A DNA stretch of 58,128 bases from assembly GCF_030316855.1 (NCBI RefSeq), contig NZ_JASZYR010000024.1, positions 1 to 58,128 on the forward strand, written 5' to 3'. The notes beneath the pieces are model-generated. The model did no database searches and had not been told where the DNA came from. It worked only from the letters and a program-made list of their open reading frames with translations. How positions within the stretch are numbered: the stretch's first letter is position 1; the number at the start of each line of letters is the position of its first letter. The stretch is from Variovorax sp. J22P240. GTDB taxonomy: Bacteria > Pseudomonadota > Gammaproteobacteria > Burkholderiales > Burkholderiaceae_C. Shown here piece by piece: positions 25,989-35,463 of this stretch. A program made the translations under genes and the position numbers.

Positions 25989-28932
25989 TTACCTTGGAAG
26001 GGCGGTCGGTCCTGGAAGTGTCGGAGCAACCGCCGGCGCTGCAGATTCAGACAGAGCGGGGGCTGACGAGCCCGTGGGATCTCGAATAGCGTCGTTTATT
26101 CCGAATGTTTCTTTGGCCCTACGGTAATATTTTGATAATTGATCTAGGCCTCGAACCCCTCCACTGACCCGCCTCTGAATCCCAGAAATATCGCCGGCAT
26201 CTGCAAACTTATTCAACCCCCTCTCTTCCCAGAAATCCGCTCCAATCAGAATAGCCACCTCAGGCGTGCTCATTAGTTCGGGCTTCGAAATGAAGTCCAT
26301 GTCTAAAAGTTTCCCAAAGCGCGCATAATTGCCTCGCCCGGTAACCATCACTACACCTCTGCCTTTGAATCTCTTTCCGTCACCCGGCTGAGTGTTGCCC
26401 AAAGACTTATTCATCTCGTATTTCAGTTGGAATGCATTCGGTCCCCATACCTCCTCCAAGTGGGTCAGCTCACCCGACTCGTATGCGATGATTGCTAGAA
26501 ATGCAGCCTGACGCAGCGGAGTATTAATGCCGAATTCGTGCATTACAACCTGCAGGTATGGAAGGTATATCTCCGCCTTCTGTTGCAATAGGCTCGGCAT
26601 GATATGTCGCAGGTTCTCCAAACGGAGCTCGCGGAATTCATGATCTTGATCTTCCTTCCGACTGCGAACGAGGGAACCTTTTCCCACCAATAGCAAAACG
26701 CCTTGAAGTCTTTCAGTTTTTGCGAGCGCATCATCGCGTGCTTGGTTCGCCCAAAAAGCCGTCACACTTGCCGCAACGGCGAGCATGGCAAAAACCACGG
26801 CAACGGCGAGCAACTGTAGCCGCTGATGTCGCGCCTGGGCCTGTGCCGCAGTAGCGGACACCTCGATGTAGCTGACGACGGTGCCGTCCAGTTCACCCCG
26901 GCGCCGTTGCAGCAGATCCTCGGCTTCGGCTAGCGGCAAGCCGGTGGGCAGCAGTCGGCTGGTGCGATCAGCTCTCTGCGCGTTCTGCCATAGTGATGCC
27001 GCCTCCTTCACGCGATCCCGCGTCTGCAAATCGGCACGATCGTGCAGGAGTTGTTCCTTCGCCCGTTTCCAATGCGTCAGCAGTGCCTCATGCGTCACCC
27101 GCAGTTGCTGTCCGTCCTCCTCGTCGCCCCAGGCCAGCAGCAGCCGCGCCCCGGGCGCCAGAAACGCGTCCACTAACCGCCTCGCGCGCTTCGGGGGCGA
27201 AATGCTCCAGCGGAACAACCCGCGCTGTCACTGTCCCCCGGGAGCCCTGGCCCGTTGTCGCGAGCGCCCGCAGGACCTGCGGCAGAGCGGACTGGACGTC
27301 GGCCGGCAGCCGGACAAATTCCTCTTCAGCGCGGCGTCCCAGCGCACCCTCCAGCCCGCCCATTTCGTCGTAAGCGGCGAAGGTCAGCTCGTCCCGCTCG
27401 GTGCGGCGTTGCCAAAGCTGGTCCAGGGTGAATTCCAGCAGAGGGAGGGCCGACGGTGCCCGGGCCGCTGCTTGGCAGAGCTCGTCGTCGAGACCCAGGC
27501 CGCGTGCCCGATCGAACTCGAAACGCAAACCGGCTTCACGTCCCGGCTGGCGGACGATCTGGCCAATTTCCGCGGGCGTTGGCAGCGCTAGGACGTAACG
27601 CGCCTCGCCGGCGGCGAGTTGCGCGAGGGTCGGCACACTATCTAGACGGTCGAAGAAGTCGCTGCGCATGGTCGCCACGACCCAGACCAGGCCCGATTTT
27701 GCTAGCCCTTCAAGCGCCGCAACAAAGGCAACCTTGTCCAGAGGGAGCAGCGCCTCCAGCGTGAACAGTTCTTCTAACTGGTCGATCACGAGCAGTAGTC
27801 GCGCCTCAGCGCGTTCGGTGAGTCGCTCCGTTCTCCCGATGGCCGTGAGGCCCTGCAGGATAGGCTGCTTCGCCTGGTTAGGGGCTTTCCTCAGCAGTTC
27901 CGCCAGCGCGGCCTGGTCGTACTGCAGGTCGGCCAGTTCGGGCAGGGCGGTAGCGCTGACGATCGCAGCGGCGAGATGGCTTAGCAAGTCGCCCCGGGCA
28001 TCGGCCGGGCGCAACACCGCATGGCGGCACAGTGCGACCTGGCCGATCATGCCGGGCAGTTTGAGGTCTGGCAGCAATCCAGCCTTGACCAAGGACGACT
28101 TGCCGCTGCCGCTGGCGCCAAATACCAGTACGAAGGCGCAACCGGCATCCGCTTGGCGTGCCAGGCGTTCTCGCAGTTCGTTGCGCGCCCGGGTGCGGCC
28201 GAAGAACACCTGGGCATGCTCCGGCCCGAAGGATTCCAAGCCCCGGTAGGCACTGCCCTGATGCCAGCGGATGCCGCCCCCCACCGACGCACCTTCGGTC
28301 AGGTTTAGCCGCCTTTCCAGGAGCCCGCGCAAGTGCGTCTCCAGGGTTTCCTCGAAGTCGGCCGTGTCGACGAAACTGCTGTAAGCGAGCTTGAAGGTCT
28401 TGGAATCCGCGTCCACGAACCATCGCTTGATGAAATCCAGGACCCGCTTCTTCTGGTCGAGCTGTTGGAGCAATGCGATTTCGTCGTCCAGCGAGCCCTT
28501 GACCTCGGCGGTCTTCAGGTAGAACAGCAGTTCTGGCTCACCGCCCTGCCGTGCTGCCGCGAAAGCATCCTCGAACTCCCATTCGGTTCCGGTGACGCGA
28601 CGGCCGGTGATAGCCCCCAGAAACTTGTCGGTCGGCAACGGCACGCCGAGCCGGGACCACATAATCACGACCACAATGTTGGTCTCGCGAGGCGGCGTAA
28701 TGGAGTCCTGGAAATGTCCGGTGGCTACGAGCGGCTCCCATTCCCACAGCACCGGCTCCACCCGGAAGTGATGCCCGAACTCGCGATCCAGCTTTTCTAT
28801 CAGGCGTTTGGTGTTCAGCCGCTCAGGCCGCACGTCGCTCGGGGAGGATATGAAAATCCTGATACTTCGCCGTGCGGTGCCGGCTTGCTCGCTGGCGGGA
28901 ACGTCGGAGCCGGGCTTCGAATCGGTGGACAT
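25989..28932 (-). CDS. DUF4062 - nSTAND1 - TM - GH19 lysozyme-like protein (one frameshift)
   Basis: From ATG 28932 the minus strand encodes about 980 residues, if a one-base shift near 27190 is bridged. Order: DUF4062-like domain (IRIFISSPSDVRPER, residues ~24-38); nSTAND1 ATPase with Walker A FGASGSGKSS (~271-280) and Walker B LLLVIDQLEELF; a winged-helix-like region (RVTHEALLTHW); a transmembrane helix (LLAVAVVFAMLAVAASVTAFWA); and a C-terminal glycoside hydrolase family 19/endolysin-like domain. The last shows AIIAYESGEL with the likely catalytic Glu, GDGKRFKGRGVVMVTGRGNY and IQRRVSGGVRGLDQLSKYY. STAND NTPases act as ligand-triggered switches. Here the effector would be a peptidoglycan or chitin hydrolase held by the TM. 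The DNA becomes visibly less GC-rich right after the TM. The architecture is new to me. Confidence 0.8.
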
Positions 28933-29046
28933 GCTGTTCAGCTCTCGGTCAGTCGTTACCAAACGACGAGCACCTTCAAAACCGCTTCACGCTCGGCCTT
29001 CAGATCAGCAAGGGTCGACGACAGATAGACGTGAAACTGTCGGCAA

Positions 29047-29183
29047 TGGAGAGCATCTCATTCCTGGGGTGTGCATCGCAACAAAATCCTTAGCGGCGCC
29101 GCTCGACGAAGACACCGGTCAGCAGTGCTTCCGGTATCGATCTCTTTGCTGCAGCGCACACCCCAGGAATGAGATGCTCTCCA
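29047..29183. repeat. MITE-like element with 28-bp perfect inverted repeats
   Basis: A 28-base arm at 29047-29074 (starting TGGAGAGCATCTCATTCC) is repeated exactly in inverted orientation at 29156-29183, around an 81-base core with no coding sequence. The whole 137-bp unit lies between the STAND-GH19 gene and lysR. It could be a miniature transposable element or a strong hairpin in the spacer where two minus-strand genes are joined. No target-site duplication was evident. Confidence 0.8.
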
Positions 29184-29203
29184 ATCACCACTGGCCATGA
29201 CCT

Positions 29204-30121
29204 TCACTCGAACTCGCCGACGAGCAGCGCGGGGACGCGCTGCTTCAGCAGTTCGAGCAAACGCCGGGACACCGGCGAAAGATAGCCACCGCTGCGGGAG
29301 CTCACGCCCAGTTCGCGTCGGAGCACTAGGAGCGACGGCTGTACTTCGCGTAGCCGCGCGTGCTTTTCGGACGCAATCGTGTGTCGTGACACAAAGCTCA
29401 GGAGGTTGGTGCCCGCGATCAACTGCGGCAGCAGCGGGATGGAGTTTGCTTCGATCTGAACGTTCGGTGGCGGGAGACCGTGAGCCGCGAAAGCGGCCTC
29501 GAGCCATTGGCGGCTCGGGGCTTCCGGTTTGGGTAGCACCCATGGGTAGTCAAGCAGCATCTCGAGGCTGATGCGCCGTGCCTTGAAGATCGGGTGGGCT
29601 CTGCGGCCGGCGACCACGACTTCCTCCATTGCCAAGGGATGCCGTGTGAGCAACTCATCCTTCTCCGGCGGAAGCAGGCCGACGACGAGGTCGAGTTGCT
29701 TTTGCCTCAACTGCTCCAGCAGATCGAAGCTCGCCCCTACCTCGATGCTGACCTGCGCCTTCGGCGCCTGCGACAGCAGCACGTGGCACACCTGCGGCAG
29801 CAGCGCGCCGACGCTCACTGTCCCGCTGCCGATCCGCACAAGTCCTGCGACACCCTGGGAGAAATCGGCGACGTGGCGCAGCGCCTCGTCCGCCGAGACG
29901 CGCAGCTGCCTGGCTTCCTCCAGCAGCACCTGGCCCACGGGCGTGAGTCGCACGCCGCGGCCGGCTTTCTCGAAGAGCGGCCCGCCCACGGTTTGCTCGA
30001 GGCGGCGGATGGCCTTGGTCAAAGCTGGCTGGCTGCGGGCGATGGTCTCCGCGGCACGCCCCAAATTTTCGGTCTGCGCCGCCGCTTCGAAGTAACGCAG
30101 GTCGCGCAGATTCAATTCCAT
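29204..30121 (-). CDS. LysR-family transcriptional regulator of the catabolic cluster
   Basis: 305 residues. MELNLRDLRYFEAAAQTENL opens the winged HTH, with ARSQPALTKAIRRLEQTV as the recognition region and LFEKAGRGVRLTPVG closing it. The rest is a LysR substrate-binding domain. It is divergent from the catabolic operon, the classic arrangement for LysR control, with 75 bases between the starts. It probably activates the operon with a pathway compound as co-inducer and represses itself. The frame is intact and GC-rich with host-like codon use. The effector is unknown. Confidence 0.9.
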   Translation of the reverse strand: MELNLRDLRYFEAAAQTENLGRAAETIARSQPALTKAIRRLEQTVGGPLFEKAGRGVRLTPVGQVLLEEARQLRVSADEALRHVADFSQGVAGLVRIGSGTVSVGALLPQVCHVLLSQAPKAQVSIEVGASFDLLEQLRQKQLDLVVGLLPPEKDELLTRHPLAMEEVVVAGRRAHPIFKARRISLEMLLDYPWVLPKPEAPSRQWLEAAFAAHGLPPPNVQIEANSIPLLPQLIAGTNLLSFVSRHTIASEKHARLREVQPSLLVLRRELGVSSRSGGYLSPVSRRLLELLKQRVPALLVGEFE

Positions 30122-30196
30122 TCCAAACTTTCAGTTATCGGTTACTGAATATTAGCGAATGGACGGTTAAGGGTTACGGAACGACCATTCGTTCCC
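30122..30196. promoter_or_regulatory. Divergent LysR-type control region with dyad
   Basis: This spacer between lysR and the operon is notably AT-rich for the region. It contains an inverted pair CGAATGG (30156-30162) and CCATTCG (30185-30191), a plausible LysR-family binding dyad. A TTACTGAAT/ATTAG stretch near 30141 may hold promoter elements. This is assigned from position and symmetry only. Confidence 0.45.
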
Positions 30197-30877
30197 ATGG
30201 ATGCACCCACGACCCCATTGCTTGCCGCCAGCCCCGGCGGCATGCTGGCGATCTGGCACGACGTGGCGCCCGGGCAAAGTGCCACGGTACGCGAATGGTA
30301 CGGCCGGGAGCATCACTTCGAGCGCCTCGCGATCCCGGGCTTCATGGAGGCACGCCGCTTTGATCGGGTTGCCGGCACTGGCGCAGAGATCTTCGGCGCC
30401 TACCGCATTACCGCACCCGAGGTGCTGAACAGTGATGCCTATCGGGCCCGCGTCGATGCGCCCAGCGCGTGGACACGCGAGGCGATGCTCCACTTCCGCA
30501 ACATGTCGCGCACGGTCTGCGTCATCACAGGCCGCGCGGGGCATGCGCAAGGTGGATTCCTGGCGGCGCTGGCCTCGCCGCACGGCGAATTGGTCGATGC
30601 GCCCGCGACCTGCGATCAGCTTATGAGTCGGCCCGGCGTGCTGCAGGTCACTGCGTTGGCCGGTGAACGCAAGGCGCCCGTGGCGTCCAGCACCGAACAG
30701 GGGCTGCGCAGCGGTCCGGACGCGCAGATCGCCTGGGCGCTGCTGTTCGACACCGACAGTCTCGATGCGGGCAAACGGGTCCTTGAAGCGGCCCAGTCGC
30801 TCACCAACTGCCGCCAGCCTGTGCAGGCTGCCGTCTACAGACTTTGCTTCGCTGCCCGAAACCCCCTTGAGGCCTAA
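30197..30877 (+). CDS. DUF4286-family protein
   Basis: 226 residues in two similar halves. GGMLAIWHDVAPGQSATVRE and WYGREHHFERLAIPGF are typical of DUF4286, an EthD-like ferredoxin-fold family. EthD relatives often accompany ring-cleavage or monooxygenase pathways, but their chemistry is generally unknown. It is the first gene of the operon, and the next gene starts 3 bases after its stop. It appears intact. Confidence 0.7.
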   Translation: MDAPTTPLLAASPGGMLAIWHDVAPGQSATVREWYGREHHFERLAIPGFMEARRFDRVAGTGAEIFGAYRITAPEVLNSDAYRARVDAPSAWTREAMLHFRNMSRTVCVITGRAGHAQGGFLAALASPHGELVDAPATCDQLMSRPGVLQVTALAGERKAPVASSTEQGLRSGPDAQIAWALLFDTDSLDAGKRVLEAAQSLTNCRQPVQAAVYRLCFAARNPLEA

Positions 30878-30880
30878 ACA

Positions 30881-31792
30881 TTGGAACACCTTCGCATCAT
30901 CACAAAGAACCATACCAACCCCGCGTACGGCGGGGCGCTGGTCGGTGCACGCACGGTGGCACAACGCATGGGTTGCACCCTGGACCATCGTGCGCCGGAG
31001 ATGGCCGACAGCCCTGAGCAGCAGTCCGCCTTGATCGATCAGGCCATCGTCGGTCGACCGGACGCGATCATTTTGCTGCCTGCGCACGCCAGCGCCATCA
31101 ACGATGCCATCGCGCGCGTCAACGCTGCGGACATCCCTCTCGTGCTGTTCGTGAGCGAGCCGACTGCGGGGAGATGGGTGGGCTTCATCGGGTCCGACGA
31201 CACGCGCATGGCCGCCGCGCTCGCGCACACCGTGCTGCCTCGTCTGCGCCCGGATGCCAAGGTGGCCATCATCGAAGGCCACCCAGGCTCCATCACGACA
31301 CCACAGCGCCGCGAGGGTTTCGAACAAGCACTTGCGCAGTACGCCGACATGCAGTTGGTGGACGTGGTGTCGGGCTACTACCAGCACGCGCCTGGCCGCG
31401 AGGCGGCGCTGACGTTGTTGTCGCGGCACGCACGACTCGATGCAATCCTGAGCGCCAACGACCTGATGGCGATGGGCGCGCTGGAAGCCTTCGCGCAAAC
31501 CGGACGCAGGGTGCCCATGGTGAGCATCAATGGCACGCCGGATGCCGTCGCTGCCGTGCGGGCAGGCACCCTGGCCGCCACCGCCTCCTTCAACACCCAC
31601 CGCTTCGGCTGCCTGGCCGTCGAGATGGCTCTACGCCACCTGCGCGGCGAGCGCGTAGCTCGCCGCATCGATCTGGCGCCCGACATCATCGATGCTGGTA
31701 ATGCGGCCGAGTGGGACAGACCGTACGAACAGCGCGTCTGCCCGGACTGGGACCAAGTGGTCGCCAGCGAGGCCGGATCTCAGATCGCCTGA
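30881..31792 (+). CDS. Periplasmic-binding-fold sugar-type binding protein without signal peptide
   Basis: 303 residues of the Peripla_BP_4/LacI ligand-binding fold: ALVGARTVAQRMGCTLDH, QAIVGRPDAIILLPAHASA, WVGFIGSDDTRMA, LDAILSANDLMAMGALEAF and VSINGTPDAVAAVRAG. There is no signal peptide and no N-terminal HTH, so it may bind its ligand in the cytoplasm, or a better start was lost. A TTG at 30881 preceded by GAGG is the best start, as the fold begins at once. It is co-transcribed with the neighbours. Its ligand is presumably a pathway compound. A regulator or transport protein are both possible. Confidence 0.72.
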   Translation: MEHLRIITKNHTNPAYGGALVGARTVAQRMGCTLDHRAPEMADSPEQQSALIDQAIVGRPDAIILLPAHASAINDAIARVNAADIPLVLFVSEPTAGRWVGFIGSDDTRMAAALAHTVLPRLRPDAKVAIIEGHPGSITTPQRREGFEQALAQYADMQLVDVVSGYYQHAPGREAALTLLSRHARLDAILSANDLMAMGALEAFAQTGRRVPMVSINGTPDAVAAVRAGTLAATASFNTHRFGCLAVEMALRHLRGERVARRIDLAPDIIDAGNAAEWDRPYEQRVCPDWDQVVASEAGSQIA

Positions 31793-31836
31793 AAGCCCCT
31801 TTTCCTTTCCATCCACACACTCAGGAGACTCATTCC

Positions 31837-32625
31837 ATGCGCTTGAAAGACAAGGTTGCGTTCATTACCGGAGGCGGTGCCGGCATCGGTGCCGCTGCGG
31901 CCGTCCGCTTCGCCAGCGAAGGTGCGGCGGTGGTTGTGGCCGAGATCGACCAAGCTCGCGGCGCGGACCTGGCGGAATCCATTCGCGCCCATGGTGGCAA
32001 GGCCAAGTTCGTTCGTTGCGACGTGACAGACGAGGCATCCGTCGAGCAGGCGGTTGCCGAAGGCACGGCGGCTTTCGGCGGCCATCTCGACATCCTGTAC
32101 AACAATGCTGGCGGATCCACCCCGCACGATGACATGGTGACGGTTGTCGACATGGAGGAGTTCTGGCGATGCATCAAGCTGGAGCTGCTAGGCACCTTTC
32201 TCTCCAGCCGCTTCGGGATCCGTGCCATGCAGAAAGCCGGCCGCGGGGGCTCGGTCATCAACACGGCTTCTTACAACGCCACCATCGGCACCTCGGGGCG
32301 CGACTGCTACACCGCCGCCAAGGGAGCGGTGATTGCGCTGACTCGCTCCATGGCCGTGGAGTACGCTCCCGACGGCATCCGCGTCAACTGCATTGCCCCG
32401 GGCGTCGTGATCAGCCCGCGCATGACCAAGTTCCAGCAGGACTTCCCCAACCATCGTATTTTCGACAAGAAGAACCGCCACCACCGGCCGGAGGTCCCTT
32501 CACACCTGCTGGGACCGATCGAGATCGAGGACTTGACCCACATGGCCTTGTTCCTGGCCTCTGACGAATCAAAGCGAATCACGGGCCGTATCGAGCTTGT
32601 GGACAGCGGCGCCACCGCGTCTTGA
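31837..32625 (+). CDS. Short-chain dehydrogenase/reductase (SDR)
   Basis: 262 residues. FITGGGAGIGAAAA gives the TGxxxGIG cofactor loop, LYNNAGG the NNAG motif, NTASYNATIG the catalytic Ser region and YTAAKGAVIAL the YxxxK pair. The ATG at 31837 follows a CAGGAGAC site 11 bases upstream. It is a classical NAD(P)-dependent oxidoreductase acting on an alcohol, ketone or hydroxy acid in the pathway. It lies between the binding-fold protein and the Bug receptor, all on the plus strand. The substrate is not predictable. Confidence 0.9.
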   Translation: MRLKDKVAFITGGGAGIGAAAAVRFASEGAAVVVAEIDQARGADLAESIRAHGGKAKFVRCDVTDEASVEQAVAEGTAAFGGHLDILYNNAGGSTPHDDMVTVVDMEEFWRCIKLELLGTFLSSRFGIRAMQKAGRGGSVINTASYNATIGTSGRDCYTAAKGAVIALTRSMAVEYAPDGIRVNCIAPGVVISPRMTKFQQDFPNHRIFDKKNRHHRPEVPSHLLGPIEIEDLTHMALFLASDESKRITGRIELVDSGATAS

Positions 32626-32656
32626 TCGTCGCCTCAACACCAAAGGAGACAACAGC

Positions 32657-33634
32657 ATGCACAAGACCGTCCTCGGCGCGCGCCGCCTTTTCTTGGCCGC
32701 TGGCCTCGCGCTGTGCGCCCCTGCCTTTGCGCAGGGGGCAGCCACCTTTCCGAACAAGCCGATCCGCATGATCGTGCCCTTTACGCCTGGCGGTGGCTCG
32801 GACGCGGCCGCGCGCTTTTTTGGCGAAAAGTTGTCGGCCGCGCTCGGTCAACCGGTGCTGGTTGAGAACCGTCCGGGCGGCAACAGCGGCTCGATCGGCA
32901 CAACATTCGTGAAGAGCCAGCCGGCGGATGGCTACACGTTGCTTCTGGGCAGTACGGCACCGCTGGTCACCAACGTGGTGATGGTGAAGGATCTTCCCTA
33001 CGATGCCGCCAAGGATTTCAAGCCGGTGGCGGGCTTGACCAAGAATATGACCGCCATCGTGGTCCCTCCCGGCTCGCCCTACAGGACGCTGCCCGAGCTG
33101 GTAGCAGCGTCGAAGAAGTCCGCTTTGAACGCGGGGACGGCCTCCGAAGGCTTCCACCTGGCGGCCGACTGGTTCGCTAATTCCGCCGGCTTCAAGTACA
33201 CGCACGTTCCCTACAAGGGCCTCACACAGGTATTGACCGACGTCGCGGGCGGGTATCTGGACTGGGCCATCGTCGACTTGGCCGGCGCCACGCCGCTGCT
33301 GCAGGGCCATCGCATCCGCGCTTTGGCCGTCACGGACGAAGCCCGGCATCCGTTCTTTTCGAGCGTGCCGACAGTGAAGGAGAGCGGCTATCCGGAGTTC
33401 GTCTACGACACCTGGACCTCCATTCACGTGCGTTCCGAGACACCCGACGACATCACGCGCAAGCTGGCGGAAGCCACGATGAAGATCGTGGCGTCGGATG
33501 CCGCCCGCGCGTATGCCCAGAAGGCAGGTACCCAACTGCTGCCGCTCGGTCCGGAGGAATTCGCGAAGTACCAGCGAGAGGAAGTCGAGCGCTTCCAGAA
33601 GGTGGCGGAATCCTCCGGCATCAAGCCTGAATGA
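32657..33634 (+). CDS. Bug/TctC-type tripartite tricarboxylate receptor
   Basis: 325 residues with a cleavable signal peptide (LFLAAGLALCAPAFAQ). The Bug-family signatures are FPNKPIRMIVPFTPGGGSD, VENRPGGNSGSIG, VPYKGLTQVL and a C-terminal EREEVERF-like helix. These periplasmic receptors deliver carboxylates to TctAB-type carriers; Burkholderiales carry many orphan copies. AAGGAGA precedes the ATG at 32657. No TctA or TctB is in the window. Its place in the operon suggests it takes up the acid that the pathway degrades. Confidence 0.92.
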   Translation: MHKTVLGARRLFLAAGLALCAPAFAQGAATFPNKPIRMIVPFTPGGGSDAAARFFGEKLSAALGQPVLVENRPGGNSGSIGTTFVKSQPADGYTLLLGSTAPLVTNVVMVKDLPYDAAKDFKPVAGLTKNMTAIVVPPGSPYRTLPELVAASKKSALNAGTASEGFHLAADWFANSAGFKYTHVPYKGLTQVLTDVAGGYLDWAIVDLAGATPLLQGHRIRALAVTDEARHPFFSSVPTVKESGYPEFVYDTWTSIHVRSETPDDITRKLAEATMKIVASDAARAYAQKAGTQLLPLGPEEFAKYQREEVERFQKVAESSGIKPE

Positions 33635-34011
33635 GGCCGCAGATGACTGATTCTTTCCTCGCCAATGTCGCCGAGATCGACTGGCTGCAATATCCCGGCC
33701 ACTTCGGTGGTGCGCTGTCGAAGCCGTTGATCACACCGCAGACCTGCCGCTCCAGACGCATCGATCACCGCATTTCCTGCTACGCGCCGATGGCGTTCGT
33801 GGAGCCGCACGTGCACGAGGTACAGGAACAGGTCTATCACGTGCTGGAAGGCGAGGGGCTCCTCACGCTGGACGGCCAGCGCCACTTGCTGCGCCGCCAC
33901 GACTACGTGTTCGTCCCTCCAGGCGTGCGTCACGGGTTCACCAACAACGGAACGGTGCCGTTGGTCTTCCTCGTCATCACGACGCCAGTGACCGACGAGG
34001 AGCCGCTGTGA
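33631..34011 (+). CDS. Cupin-domain protein
   Basis: 126 residues; the ATG overlaps the upstream stop by four bases (ATGA), and a second ATG is at 33643. One cupin barrel is visible: EPHVHEVQEQVYHVLEGEG gives the first metal motif and DYVFVPPGVRHGFTNNG the second. Such small cupins are sugar or acid isomerases, dioxygenase-like or sensory proteins. The overlap implies coupled translation. The exact activity is unknown. Confidence 0.85.
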   Translation: MRPQMTDSFLANVAEIDWLQYPGHFGGALSKPLITPQTCRSRRIDHRISCYAPMAFVEPHVHEVQEQVYHVLEGEGLLTLDGQRHLLRRHDYVFVPPGVRHGFTNNGTVPLVFLVITTPVTDEEPL

Positions 34012-35438
34012 TGGCGGCCGACACGCGTACCTGCCGCCTGCTGGTGGCAGGCGAATGGCAGGACGGCTGCGACAGCAGCAGCGTTCTCGACAAATACCGG
34101 CAGGCACCATGGGCGCTCGCCCAACTGCCCTCCCGCGAGCAGGTGGCACTGGCGGTGACTGGCGCCGAAGGGGCCTTTCGCGCGAGCACGCTTGACGCAT
34201 ACGCCCGCGGTGCGATCCTTGATCGCGCAGCCGCCATCATCGAGCGCCGCTCTGACGAATTGGTGGCCGTGATGCGGGCGGAGGCTGGATTCACCGGTCA
34301 CGACGCTGCCAACGAGATCCGGCGCGGGGCCATAACGCTGCGGCTTTCGGCCGAGGAGGCCCGTCGCTTCAGCGGCGAGCTCGTGCCGATGGAAGGCGCG
34401 CCCGGTCAGGCAGGCCGCATCGGCTTCACCTTGCGCGTGCCACTCGGCGTGGTCTGCGCCATCACACCCTTCAATGCGCCGCTCAACACGGTGGCCCACA
34501 AGGTGGGCCCAGCACTCGCTGCCGGCAATGCGGTGATTCTGAAGCCCTCCTTGCACACGCCTGTGACGGCCTGCATCCTTGCCGAGGCGCTGCTCGAGGC
34601 CGGCCTGCCGCCCGGGCTGCTCTCGGTCCTGCACGGCGGCGCGCAGGTCGCCCAGTGGCTCCTGGAAGAGCGCGCAGTCCGCTTCTACGCATTCACGGGC
34701 AGCACCGAGGCAGGCCGCGCAATCCAGCAGCGCGCGGGCCTGCGGCGCACGCAGATGGAGCTGGGCTCGATCGCGCATTGCGTGGTCTGCGATGACGCCG
34801 ACCTCGACGCGGCGCTGCCGAAGATCGTCAATGCCGGCTACCGCAAGGCGGGCCAGGTGTGCACGTCCGTCCAGGTGCTGCTGGTGCACACGGCCATTGC
34901 GGCCGAGGTGGAGCGGCGGCTCACCGACATGGTCGAGTCGCTGCCCTACGGCGACCCTTCGGATGCGAGCACGGTCGTCGGCCCTGTCATCAGCGAAGCC
35001 TCGGCCCAGCGTATCGAACGCTGGATCGACGAGGCCATGGCAGCCGGCGCGCGCAGGCTCGCGGGCGGCGAGCGCCGCGGCGCGGTGGTACCGCCCACGC
35101 TGCTCGCCGACGTCGACCCGGCTACGTCGCTCGGCTGCCAGGAGGTGTTCGGCCCCGTCATGTGCATCGTGCCTTTCGACCGCCTTGAGGACGCGATCGA
35201 CCGTGTCAATTCCACGCCCTACGGCCTGGCCACCGGCGTGTTCACCAACCGCCTCGACGACGCCATCCGGGCTGCGCGGCGGCTCGAAGTCGGCGGGGTA
35301 CACATCAACGAGACCTCCAGCTCGCGCGTAGACCTGATGCCTTACGGCGGCTCCAAGGACAGCGGCTTCGGCCGCGAAGGTCCGCACTACGCGATCCGCG
35401 AGATGAGCGAAGAACGCATGGTCACCCTGCTGGCCTGA
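34011..35438 (+). CDS. NAD(P)-dependent aldehyde dehydrogenase
   Basis: 475 residues of the ALDH superfamily. FTGSTEAGRAIQQRAG is the cofactor loop, TQMELGSIAHCVV holds the general-base Glu, and RKAGQVCTSVQVL the catalytic Cys. CQEVFGPVMCIVPFD and YGGSKDSGFGREGP are the usual late motifs. The start overlaps the cupin stop by one base (TGATG). It oxidises an aldehyde to an acid or acyl-CoA. The next gene is a thiamine-diphosphate enzyme, which could make that aldehyde from a 2-oxo acid. All catalytic residues are present. Confidence 0.92.
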   Translation: MAADTRTCRLLVAGEWQDGCDSSSVLDKYRQAPWALAQLPSREQVALAVTGAEGAFRASTLDAYARGAILDRAAAIIERRSDELVAVMRAEAGFTGHDAANEIRRGAITLRLSAEEARRFSGELVPMEGAPGQAGRIGFTLRVPLGVVCAITPFNAPLNTVAHKVGPALAAGNAVILKPSLHTPVTACILAEALLEAGLPPGLLSVLHGGAQVAQWLLEERAVRFYAFTGSTEAGRAIQQRAGLRRTQMELGSIAHCVVCDDADLDAALPKIVNAGYRKAGQVCTSVQVLLVHTAIAAEVERRLTDMVESLPYGDPSDASTVVGPVISEASAQRIERWIDEAMAAGARRLAGGERRGAVVPPTLLADVDPATSLGCQEVFGPVMCIVPFDRLEDAIDRVNSTPYGLATGVFTNRLDDAIRAARRLEVGGVHINETSSSRVDLMPYGGSKDSGFGREGPHYAIREMSEERMVTLLA

Positions 35439-35463
35439 TCCCCCGAAAGAAAGAGACATACCC

